The notes under the pieces were generated by a model, which was not told the DNA's origin, ran no database searches, and worked only from the letters and a program-made list of their open reading frames with translations. Position numbers and translations under genes: made by a program. From Chloranthus sessilifolius (taxonomy: Eukaryota > Streptophyta > Magnoliopsida > Chloranthales > Chloranthaceae), in assembly GCA_021018995.1 (NCBI GenBank), contig CM037587.1, positions 86,921,251 to 86,985,250 on the forward strand: a stretch of 64,000 bases of DNA, read 5' to 3'. Shown here one piece after another: positions 1-8,848 of this stretch; position 1 is the first letter of the stretch; the number at the start of each line of letters is the position of its first letter.

Positions 1-775
1 CAAGCAAATGAAATTGACACTCCTGAAGAGGTCATACCCATAGAACATGCAACAGAAATTAGATCCATCCAAACTTTCTATATAATATTCTCCTGAAAAA
101 GAATCCCTTGAAGAGGAATCTCCTGAAGAGTTATCTCATGAAGAGGAACAGGTACTTAAAAATAATAAGATCTCAATAAATTATACAAGCACAGAAGCAA
201 TATTAGAAAGAAATAAAATTATTGTCGACGACGTTTTTTCATTTAAAGTTGCTCTTAACATTACCAGAAGTAATGATGAAATTGAATCAAGAACCGTCAA
301 AGAATGTCGACGTAGAAATGATTAGCAAATGTGGAAAGAGGCAATTCAAACAGAATTGAACTCCTTAGCAAAACGTGAAGTATTTGGACCCGTAATTCAA
401 ACACCTGAAGGTGTAATGCCTGTTGGATACAAATGGGTATTTATACGAAAACGTAATAAGAAAAATAAAATTATGAGATATAAAGCACGACTCGTTACAC
501 AAGATTTCTCGTAGAAACCTGGTATTGATTATGATGAAACTTATTCCCCAGTAATGGATGCAACTACATTTAGATTTTTTATTGGCTTGGTAGTTACAGA
601 AAGTTTAGATATGCGTTTGATGGACGTAGTTACCGCATATTTATATGGATCGCTAGATAATGATATATATAAGAAAATTTTCGAAAGATACAAAATGCCT
701 GAAGCATATAATTCAAAATCCTGAAGTATTTATTCTATCAAGCTTCAAAGATCTTTATAAGGGTTAAAGCAATCC
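1..775 (+). pseudogene. Copia pol pseudogene, N-terminal RT part
   Basis: The + strand reads as the start of the copia reverse transcriptase domain. Recognisable pieces are the ECR..D-WKEAI stretch near 300-350, the block EVFGPVIQTPEG.MPVGYKW (about 375-440) and the YKARLV segment near 480. Stops occur inside the domain, including one at 514 and one near 723. The text stops in the middle of the conserved GLKQS motif at 775, exactly where the solo LTR begins, and resumes after 3210. The first ~300 bases are the poorly conserved linker between integrase and RT, with several in-frame stops. Confidence 0.9.
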
Positions 776-1649
776 TGTGACAGCCCGAATTTCGGCACCT
801 CGAAACCTGCGCCGTCAATATAACCCTTTAGGTCGTATCCTAACTTCACATAGAACACTTGGTACATCCACTCCAATGCGAGAAAGCAAAACGCATCTAA
901 CTAATCAAATAGATCCACATAAAACAATTGATATTCATTTATATTCAAGGTGATTCTACCCACAAAAGACGATTCACTCCTCATGCCAATTGCACGAACA
1001 AAAGAACCGAACCGAACCGAACCATCAGTGACACGTCAAAAGTCACCTAGGGATGATTCGCCAAAAAGAATACGTATCATTGAATTAACATACTACAAAA
1101 TATAATTTGGCCGGACATACCAAGCCTTATAATGCTTTTCTCAAAACTATCAAGGTGCCACAGTGCATGTCTACTAAAAGAAATCCTCTGGAGGGGGCTC
1201 CGACTCCTCCAAAGGCACGTAGTCCGAGTCTTCCAAATCTTGGTCCTCAGTGTCCTCGGCTATATCTGAACTTGTGACGTATAGTCGAAGGGTGAGCTAC
1301 ATCATAGCTCAGTAAGGAAAACAAATAGCATGTATATTATCTGATATCACACATATATTTTATGACACATTTTTAAGCATAGGGATAGAGTCTAAAACAT
1401 TTGTTATGGCCAAAGAGACTATCTGATGCATGGTTTCAAAACACATTTCTACAAGTTAAACGGAACACACCCTTATATGTGCACACACTTAAAAAAAAAC
1501 ATTTAAATAATTGCTCGAGCAATATAGCATCGAGCCCCAGATGAAAGTACCCACCATCGTCGTTCATATGAACCATTACACAATGCCCAAGTCCCTTTGC
1601 AAGGGATGACTTGTGCCGAACGAAGTATTTTCACTGTTGAAAATCAAAG

Positions 1650-1757
1650 AACGGATATCCCACCAAACCGGTACATAATTTGTACGGATATTTCGCCGTA
1701 CCGGTCACTGATATCCCGCCGTGTCGGTCACGGATATCCCGCTATGTCGGTTGGGTA
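1650..1757 (+). repeat. Minisatellite in solo LTR L1 (ACGGATATCCCGCCGTGTCGG units)
   Basis: About four imperfect copies of a 22-30 base unit built around GGATATCCCGCCG and a CCGGT/TCGGT end. L2 has the same block near 30240-30320. L5 has a different 40-base array at a similar distance from its LTR start (59908-60050). Confidence 0.8.
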
Positions 1758-2289
1758 TTCACAAGTAAACTTTAAATCCAATGTGCAAGGTTAAATATAG
1801 TTTATCACCGTGAGTTCATGCTAATTATAGTAAATCAAGGTTGTCATATATCTACACATACTTCATTTCATCACTATTGATGTCACACACACACATCTTT
1901 CACATGCCCCACAATTGAAGATTTAGAATTCACACACATGGTACACGCACACACACACAATTTCTTCTTAGTGATCACATTGTTCAATATGGCATGCTTA
2001 AACTACCTAATGGAATTCATGCTATTTGAAGATAAATGTCGGAAAGCACATGCATTTCTATCACATCACTACGCACATGGTAGTTGAAAGTACACATAGT
2101 ACGGAGTTTTCCCTACCTCGAATAGAGTCACATGGGGATTAAACCAAATAGCATCAAGAGCGCACTCACACGACTCCTCACGTTGTTCCTACAATCAAAG
2201 GTATTCATAAACACCCTATAAGAATGCCTAATAGAACAAAGGACATATACTACTGCAGAATTCAAATGGAAAGAACAAGGTGAAGTACC

Positions 2290-2540
2290 CTGTTCTTTGC
2301 GTAAGCGAGCCCCGAGGCTCGGGCGTGCAAGCAAAATTTGGTTAAAACCTCGCGCGATCGAATTAACATTCAGTTGTCTGATGGGTGTCATGCGAGGCCT
2401 CGCTCGAGCGAAACCTTTTTACCTTCATGTCCTCGCACGAGCAAGACAACATTCTCACAGCTCTTCTTAAATTCTCGGGAGGATGTTCAAGTCATTTCTC
2501 TGAGGCTCACGCGAGCGAGCCTTTAAGCTCGTGCGTGCGA
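2290..2540. repeat. GC-rich palindromic cassette in solo LTR L1
   Basis: A cluster of variations on a short palindrome: GAGCCCCGAGGCTCG (2309-2323), CTCGCGCGATCG (2349-2360), GCCTCGCTCGAGCGA (2396-2410), CTCGCACGAGC (2432-2442) and GCGAGCGAGC (2510-2519). The surrounding LTR is AT-rich. L2, L3, L5 and L6 hold comparable clusters with different words. Confidence 0.7.
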
Positions 2541-2914
2541 GGAGCAGAGACATTTCAGATATGAGTTTTCTCCAAACTCGATCCTCACTAAATCTTAACT
2601 ATTTTAAACCTTATTTCTTAAGGGACATTAAATGTTATATTTACAACTTCAATAGCATTAACTTCTTACCTTTAATGCCTTGAATGCTCTTTGGATTGGG
2701 TCTTTCTTCCTTGAACAAATCAAGGAAGGTCTCAATGACCTAGATCCTCTTCACGACTTCCCCTTTAAGCTCATGAATCCACACGAGATCATCTGTATTG
2801 TATAGTTCGAATCCCTATGCACAATCATGCCACTTCACTTAACTTCTATTAGATCTACTCACCTAGATCTCACAATCTTTTTATCTTTCTCTACAAACCC
2901 CTTCTTTCTTTCTC

Positions 2915-2919
<5 letters not shown>

Positions 2920-2949
<30 letters not shown>
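2920..2949. repeat. (CT)n microsatellite
   Basis: A CT dinucleotide run of about 28 bases inside solo LTR L1, in a pyrimidine-rich stretch. Confidence 0.9.
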
Positions 2950-2952
<3 letters not shown>

Positions 2953-3210
2953 CAACAACTCAATGACCTCAAAATGAAGCCCACATGTGAGACTCCTCTC
3001 CTTTATCTCCACTAGTTGAGTTTGTCAACTTGTAAAACACCAACACCCCAAATAGGTGTTAGATGTCTCTAACACTCTAATATGTTAGACACATATATCT
3101 AAGGTGTGAAATTTGTGCATGGGTTCCCTTGTGGACCACATACACCTATACACATTCGCACGCACACTTGACCTACACGGTTAACGAAAATTGGAGGTTA
3201 TTACAAATCC

Positions 3211-4335
3211 GATCGCATGTGATAAAATCATCTCAGTGAATATTTATTGAAAAAATGATTTGAGAATGATTCAATTTGTCCATGCATTTTCATTAAAAAG
3301 TCTGAATCCGGATTTGTTATTGTTGCAGTATATGTTAATGATTTAAATCTTATTGGTACTCCAGAAGAACTTTAAAAAACTGTTACTTATTTAAATAATG
3401 AATTTTAAATGAAAGATCTTAGGGAAACTAAATTTTTCTTGGATTTACAAATTGAATATTTTTCAAATGAAATTTTTGTTCATCAATCAACATATATAGA
3501 AAAGGTCCTGAAGCACTTTTATATGGATAAAGCTCATCCATTGAGCACTCCAATGGTTGTACGTTCACTTGATGTGAAAAATGATCATTTTCGCCCTCAA
3601 GAGAACGATGAAGAAATTCTTAGTCCTGAAGCACCATATTTTAGTGCAATCGGTGTTTTAATGTATCTTGCAAATTACACCCAACCTGATATAGCCTTTT
3701 CAGTCAACTTACTAGGAAGATATAGTTCTGCACCAACTCGAAGGCATTGGAATGAGGTTAAACATGTTCTACGCTATCTTCGCGGAACAACTGATATGAG
3801 ATTATTTTATCAAAGTGGATCAAATTCACAATTAGTTGGATATGCAGACGCAGATTATCTCTATGATCCAGATAAAGGTAGATCACAAACGGGATATATA
3901 TTTACATGTGGTGATATAATTATCTCATAAAAATCTGTCAAACAAACAGTAGCTGTTACTTCTTCAAATCATTCAGAGATCATTGCAATCCATGAAGCAA
4001 GTCGGAAATATATTTGGCTACGATCGGTCATTCAACACATTCGAGAAAAATGTGATTTATCTGCAATAAAAAATAGTCCGACAATATTATATGAAGATAG
4101 TAATGCTTGTATCACACAAATTAGAGAAAGTTATATTAAATGTGACAAAATCAAGCACATTTCATCAAAATTCTTTTATACACATGAGCTCAAGAAGAGT
4201 GGGGATATTGATGTTAAGGAAATGCAATCATGTGATAATTTGACGGATTTGTTCACTATAGCATTACCAACTACAACATTCAAGAAAATGGTGTACAACA
4301 TTGGAATGCGTCGACTTAAAGATTGTTGTTCATAA
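3211..4335 (+). pseudogene. Copia pol pseudogene, C-terminal RT and RNase H part
   Basis: This continues the copia pol interrupted at 775. The RT active-site motif near 3329-3345 reads Y-V-N-D instead of YVDD, so a catalytic aspartate is replaced by asparagine. The longest open stretch is 3409-3930, with the conserved blocks TPMVVRSLD, YLAN.TQPDIAF and RYLRGT. RNase H follows (VGYADADY near 3835; EDSNAC; KHISSKFF; LTDLFT). In-frame stops lie at 3226 (TGA), 3375 and 3406 (TAA) and 3928 (TAA), and coding similarity ends with a stop at 4333-4335. This is typical of a long-dead copy. Confidence 0.93.
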
Positions 4336-4570
4336 ATATTGAATATTTGTGCTCTTTCAGGGAGAGTAAATGATTAAGCGGGTTGTACTCTTTTTCCTTT
4401 GCTAAATTTTTTTTTTACAAGGTTTTTCTTTGCAAGATTTTAATGAGACAATCTTAAAGATTTTCTATGACACAAGAATAATGTACTCTTTTTCTTTCGC
4501 CACAATTTTTTTTTCCCACTGAATTTTTCTTGGCAAGGTTTTAACGATACATGTATTCTTTGTGTATGAT

Positions 4571-4584
4571 CATCCAAGGGGGAG
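4571..4584 (+). other. Polypurine tract of the copia element
   Basis: CATCCAAGGGGGAG abuts the TG start of the 3' LTR, the expected position of the plus-strand priming tract of an LTR retrotransposon. Confidence 0.85.
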
Positions 4585-4924
4585 TGTTATAAATATATTC
4601 TTTATAAGGGATGATCATTTAGTTTCTAACTTAATGACCTTTTAGTTTTCAACTTTTGAGATTCTTAACTATATTTATGTTGTCCCTTGAAATTCTTATT
4701 CATTATTATGTAACTCTTCTAGAATTATAATAATGTGTAAGTATCTTCCTAATCTTTCATCTTTCTCTAACCTTTCACATTCTCATATTGTGATTCTATA
4801 TAAAAGAGTCTTGTGGAAGTATAAAATAACTTAAGATAAATTAATGATATATAGCTCTTAAAGAACTAATTTTATATTTTATAATCTCTTTATTTTCTTT
4901 TTATTTTCTTTTAATTTAATAACA
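4585..4924 (+). repeat. 3' LTR of the copia element (340 bp)
   Basis: It starts TGTTATAAAT and ends TTTAATAACA, giving a perfect 6-base terminal inverted repeat (TGTTAT/ATAACA). It follows the polypurine tract directly. A TATA-like TATATAAAA lies at 4797-4805, placing the likely R start shortly after. The partner 5' LTR is outside the window; the base 5' of that copy should be preceded by AACGT if this LTR's right flank (4925-4929) is the target duplication. Confidence 0.88.
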
Positions 4925-4929
4925 AACGT

Positions 4930-5351
4930 AAGTAGACCTAATGTATTTGCCTAGACTAACCCGATTGGTAAGTCGGGCGTATATGAAATGATTCCGTACA
5001 CATGTAATAGCTGCACCCATTACCTACTCCCACACATTGACCGGGAGCATACTAACTAGAGGCTAATGCCTAATTATGCCTCTCTCCTTCTTATGACTCA
5101 TTTAAGATCAAGCGATCAACCCAACCCTGGCCGTACCTGACCAATTATGACATATTCACATAGAAAAAGTTGGGCTTGCCAGACCTAGTCCGTCGTGAGC
5201 CAGCTCAATTAATAATTCGAGTTGAGCATAAGGAAATTTCAAAATTCCAAATCTGAATCAGCCCATTTAAAGCCTTAGTCCAATCCATTGAGATCCCAAA
5301 CGGGCTATAAACATACATGTTTAGAGAGAGAGAGAGAGAGAGGCCTATCAA
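4930..5351. other. Intergenic, no gene seen
   Basis: No coding potential recognised. A perfect (GA)n run of 20 bases lies at 5323-5342. Confidence 0.6.
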
Positions 5352-5660
5352 TGGCTGTCAACGGGTTGGGTCGACTAGATACCTAACCTGACTTGACCCG
5401 ACTAGATATTTTACTGGGTCGAGCACGGAAACTTGACTCTTTCGGTCTGGTCGGGCATGAGAAATTTGACCCAACCTTCTGGTCGAATCAGGTCAGGTCG
5501 AGCTCGACCTGATATTTTATATGGAATAAGTGTAAAATGTAGTTGTGTTTTTACGGGGTTAGATAAGGTATCAGGCCACGTCATATATTAGGGTCAGGTC
5601 GGGCATTAAGCAATTTTTTTATTGGGCAGCCAAAATTTTGACCTGACCCGTTCACGGCCC
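5352..5660. mobile_element. MITE-like element with GGGT(C/T)GGGTC inverted ends
   Basis: The left end GGCTGTCAACGGGTTGGGTC (5353-5372) pairs imperfectly with the right end GACCTGACCCGTTCACGGCCC (5640-5660). Inside are many GGTCGGGT/ACCCGACC words on both strands, giving a fold-back structure. Similar low-complexity text occurs at 14800-14890 and 18410-18606. No target duplication could be fixed. Confidence 0.55.
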
Positions 5661-6643
5661 TATGCCTATGCCATGCACCACGTGGCCTGAGTACGGATTT
5701 CTACGTTTCCCTACCCAAGGCCCAAGGGAAAAAAAATAGAAAACATAGGTAAACTGGAATCTTTTTCTTTTTTGAGAATCACACATCGAAATACTTGAAT
5801 CTATCACCGTTGGATTTTATGATCTGGAACGGACAGAGATGGATCCAGCATACGTTAAATATGTGTGTGCCACACTATCTGGCCTGTTAATTCTAAATTC
5901 GGAAGTTATAATTGATGGGTAGGGTAAAACTAAAAGAATTGTAGGCAGCTGCGAAGCCATTAGATTTGGGAGGAGTGGTAGGAAATGTGAGGTGTCTAGG
6001 GGGTGGGCCCCCACCGTACTGCCAGATTATAAAGCGCCACTATCTTATCACAGGTCGCTTATTGACGTATGCCATATTGCTATATAAATTGAATGTTCCC
6101 CAGATAGGAGAAAGTAGGCAGAAAGTGAAAACCATTGCACCTGATTTCTTTATGTGCATTACGATTTCGTATTTTAGCCTAACCACCAAAGATGGTGTTG
6201 GGGTCATCTTATTGCTCAAACAACACTAACCACTTGATCTGAAAATCCTTTTTGCACATTAAATATTGGTTGTTCAATCATCATTATCATCACCATCCAC
6301 TTTGTTCCAACTATTTCTACGGTTGAAAATTTATTAAGTAAGCAGTGTGATCCCAATTTTACATAGTTCCCAGGTCACTTTTTAAGACATGTGCCACTTA
6401 GTTATGATCTAAAATTTTAGAACGTAAAAGATTATGATGAAAAAAGGTATGCATTTGATTCAAAATAGTCAAAAAAAAAATCCATATCATCTAATTTAAA
6501 TTAGTTAACACATTTTAAAATTAATAGTGTCAGAGATTTAAACGGTACCCATTAATTTTGAAAGTCATTAATTGCTTTAATTCATATAGTGATTGTTTTA
6601 ATTCATATAGTGATTCTATCATGCCTCTTAGGTGATTCAAAGC
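5661..6643. other. Intergenic, no gene seen
   Basis: Short open frames here have no recognisable similarity, no family motif and no plausible context, so I treat them as chance. Confidence 0.55.
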
Positions 6644-6980
6644 ATAGTGACAAATTTCGTTTTCTGCAACATTTCGGTAGGGATTCATTTTGGTTTATTT
6701 CGGATAAATTTCAAGAAAAATTTGAAAAGTTTTGGAAAAATTTTGGGAAATACAAAAAATATTAAATATAAATATATTTAAACTTCATAAATTTTTTATT
6801 TATTATTTCAAAAATGATAAAAATTAGAAAAGATTTATTAATTTCGGTGAAATTTCGTTAATTTCACCAAAACTAATAAAATTTTAGCGATTTTGGAGAA
6901 ATCATCGAAATTTCGCCGAAAGTTTCTCCTAATCCCTGTTTCGGTAAATTTCAAAGAATTTCAGAGAAATTTGTCACTAT
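6644..6980. mobile_element. MULE-like MITE (337 bp, 9-10 bp TSD)
   Basis: The ends form a perfect 15-base inverted repeat, ATAGTGACAAATTTC at 6644-6658 and its complement at 6966-6980, and similarity continues inward in degraded form. The flanks repeat GATTCAAAGC (6634-6643) and GATTCAAAGT (6981-6990), a 9-base exact duplication. A TSD of 9-10 bases points to the Mutator superfamily. The inside is AT-rich, with repeated CGAAATTTCG words and no ORF. Confidence 0.82.
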
Positions 6981-7267
6981 GATTCAAAGTAGTGAATGCC
7001 TTTTAAAATTAATTAATAGTGTGAGAGATATACATGATTGCCATTAGTTTTAAAAGATATTTAGTACCTTTGATTTACGCAATGGAGTTATTTTTCTCCT
7101 CTCAATTTGGATGTTAATGGGCTAGGCTTTTGTATTTTCTTAGCCCCAGTCCTAGGCGGGCCTTAATATTGTCTGCCCTAGTGCTTGCTAGCCTAACTGG
7201 CTTTAAGATGGTTGACTCTAGTCTTAGCCATAGTAGGCTTAGGGTTTTCCAACATTACCATTTTTAT

Positions 7268-7471
7268 AACCTCAAGGGGTTAGGTGAGCTGGCCAGGTAC
7301 TTGCTTCCAAAAGCAGGAGACCTGAGTTCGAATCCTCTCCCCCCTTGAAGCCACTATAGGGATTTATATCCTATGCTGACCCAACATGTACTAAATTTGG
7401 GGTGCGCATATGCCCCTGGGATTAGGCAGGTGCTCTAAGAGACCTGAATACCCAGGTTATAAAAAAAAAAT
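7268..7471 (+). mobile_element. tRNA-related SINE (204 bp) with 14-bp TSD
   Basis: The head is tRNA-like: a box A-like TAGGTGAGCTGG (7281-7292) and a near-consensus box B GAGTTCGAATCC (7324-7335). These are the internal RNA polymerase III promoter elements. A non-tRNA body follows, and it ends in a poly(A) tail at 7461-7470. It is flanked by a 14-base direct repeat with one mismatch (7254-7267 and 7472-7485), the length expected of LINE-mediated insertion. It codes for nothing. Confidence 0.88.
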
Positions 7472-7489
7472 ATTACCATATTTATTTAT

Positions 7490-7702
7490 TTTTTTTATAT
7501 ATAAATTATACTTAATTTTATAAAAATCTTATTTATTATTTTAAAATGACTGAGGCTAAAAAATGAAGTTCATTAAAATTTCAATAAAATTTCGATAATT
7601 TTGAAATTAATGAAATTTCAATGATTTCGGAGATATTACTAAAATTTCACCGAAAGTTTCATTCAGCCCCTGTTTTAGTGAAATTCTGAGATATTTATCA
7701 TT
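7490..7702 (+). repeat. Degenerate second copy of the 6644-6980 MITE (right half)
   Basis: The string CCGAAAGTTTC...CCCTGTTT..GTGAAATTC, followed by a decayed right end, matches 6860-6980 in the same orientation. The left half is missing or lost at the adjacent SINE insertion. Confidence 0.6.
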
Positions 7703-8416
7703 ATAATTGTGATCATAGCAGTGTTTAGAAATTGGAACGGAGAGATGAGTTTAGCCAGAAGCGAGGAGTTAGAGAGAGTGTGGTTCCTATAAGAAGTGGA
7801 ATTTTCAATTTTTTCTTGATGAATCGGTGAACCCATTATTGTCACTAAACCATGGCATTAAACCACCGCCGGATTTGTCCATCCAATTAACCTTTTTTTT
7901 TTATTTTTTATTTTTGTTATAGAATGTCCAACCAATTATAATGTGCTTGTTGACATTAAGATGCGTTATTGTTTTAATAGATATCTTTAGAATGTATATT
8001 AGAATGTTAGTATATAATTATATAAGTCACATAAGTTTATTATTAACTTTTAAAAAAAAAAAAAAAGAAGAAAACAAGTCGGATCATTGGATGAAAACTT
8101 GGAACTTTGCTATCATACGCAGATGTATGCATACGCTAGAGAATCGGAGCAGTGGTGCGGTAAATGATGGCCATGCTGACCAATCACGTTAGCCGAGTTC
8201 TGAGGTTCGATAACGATGTGGGGTCTACGTCACTTTACCAAGCTCACGGGGACCTCAGTAAAAGCGCCCTTACTCTCTCTCGTGAGTCGCGTAACTTCTC
8301 TCTCCACCTTCCTTATAATACCCTATTATCTCATCTAATTACCCACCGGCCACCACACCTGCTCTGCAATATTCTCATGCAAAACTTTTAGACGGTTCCG
8401 ATTGATCAATGTTATA

Positions 8417-8422
8417 CACGTG
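8417..8422. promoter_or_regulatory. G-box (CACGTG) upstream of TRM-like gene
   Basis: A perfect CACGTG palindrome about 430 bases upstream of the start codon. G-boxes bind plant bZIP and bHLH factors; use here is inferred from position only. Confidence 0.4.
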
Positions 8423-8582
8423 TCAGGTGAAAATCGTACTGCTTATGGAGCTTCGTGGTCGGGCTATGTATGCTATATTTTTTAATTAACTAGTCACCAT
8501 TTGTGTCCAACGATAAGGGTAGTTTCGTCATAAAAGTTTCATACGGTCAAAGTTTCGTAACTCGCAAGGAGGTGGGTCTCTG

Positions 8583-8590
8583 ACACGTGG
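8583..8590. promoter_or_regulatory. ACACGTGG, ABRE/G-box-like site
   Basis: ACACGTGG lies about 260 bases upstream of the TRM-like start and matches the ABRE core (ACGTGG) recognised by ABA-responsive bZIP factors. It is the second G-box in this promoter. Confidence 0.45.
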
Positions 8591-8802
8591 GTCATCACTA
8601 CGGAAGTTTTCTGCTAACTGTGTGAAAAAGCCCACGGACCTGTCCGTCATTTTCAGAAATAATTTGGACATATCTGCCATTTGCCACTTCTATTTCCTCC
8701 AGCTGCCTTCCCCACAACTCATCCCCCGCTTTAAAAGACCCAACGCGGGAGTCGTGGAGTAGGCCACATACTAAATACTGCATATCAGAGACAGAGGAGG
8801 AG

Positions 8803-8806
<4 letters not shown>

Positions 8807-8837
<31 letters not shown>
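8807..8837. repeat. (GA)n microsatellite in the 5' leader of the TRM-like gene
   Basis: A 30-base GA run, preceded by GGAGGAGGA, ends 12 bases before the start codon. GA/CT runs in 5' leaders are common in plant genes. Confidence 0.9.
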
Positions 8838-8839
<2 letters not shown>

Positions 8840-8848
8840 CACCGGAAA

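Larger units (their letters stand above)
776..3205 (+). mobile_element. Solo LTR L1 (2430 bp, TSD AATCC)
   Basis: It begins TGTGACAGCCCG and ends GGTTATTACA, so it has TG...CA ends with short inverted TGT/ACA termini. It is flanked by AATCC at 771-775 and 3206-3210. No coding sequence, primer site or second LTR is present, so it is a solo LTR left after LTR-LTR recombination. Internal landmarks shared with L2 (29387-32096) are a GTGACGTATAGTC block near 1275, an ATAGCATCGAGCCCC block near 1526, and ACGGATATCCCGCCG repeats at 1650-1757. A run of GC-rich semi-palindromes lies at 2290-2540. The TGTGACA.CCCG start recalls plant Ty3 chromovirus LTRs, but without an internal region the lineage is only a guess. 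Confidence 0.92.
1..4924 (+). mobile_element. Ty1/copia LTR retrotransposon relic (5' end outside window)
   Basis: A decayed copia element whose 5' LTR, gag and integrase lie upstream of the window. Visible are the reverse transcriptase and RNase H parts of pol, a purine-rich tract ending at 4584, and the 3' LTR (4585-4924). The coding part is interrupted at 775/3211 by a 2430 bp solo LTR flanked by a duplicated AATCC. Stops and lost residues show it is dead. The protein resembles the common plant copia pol family (TNT1-like in broad databases); I did not assign a lineage. Confidence 0.93.

Noticed and set aside
7281-7345. Possible tRNA gene
   Set aside because: Box A and B are present, but no cloverleaf stems close and the sequence continues into a SINE body with poly(A) and target duplication.
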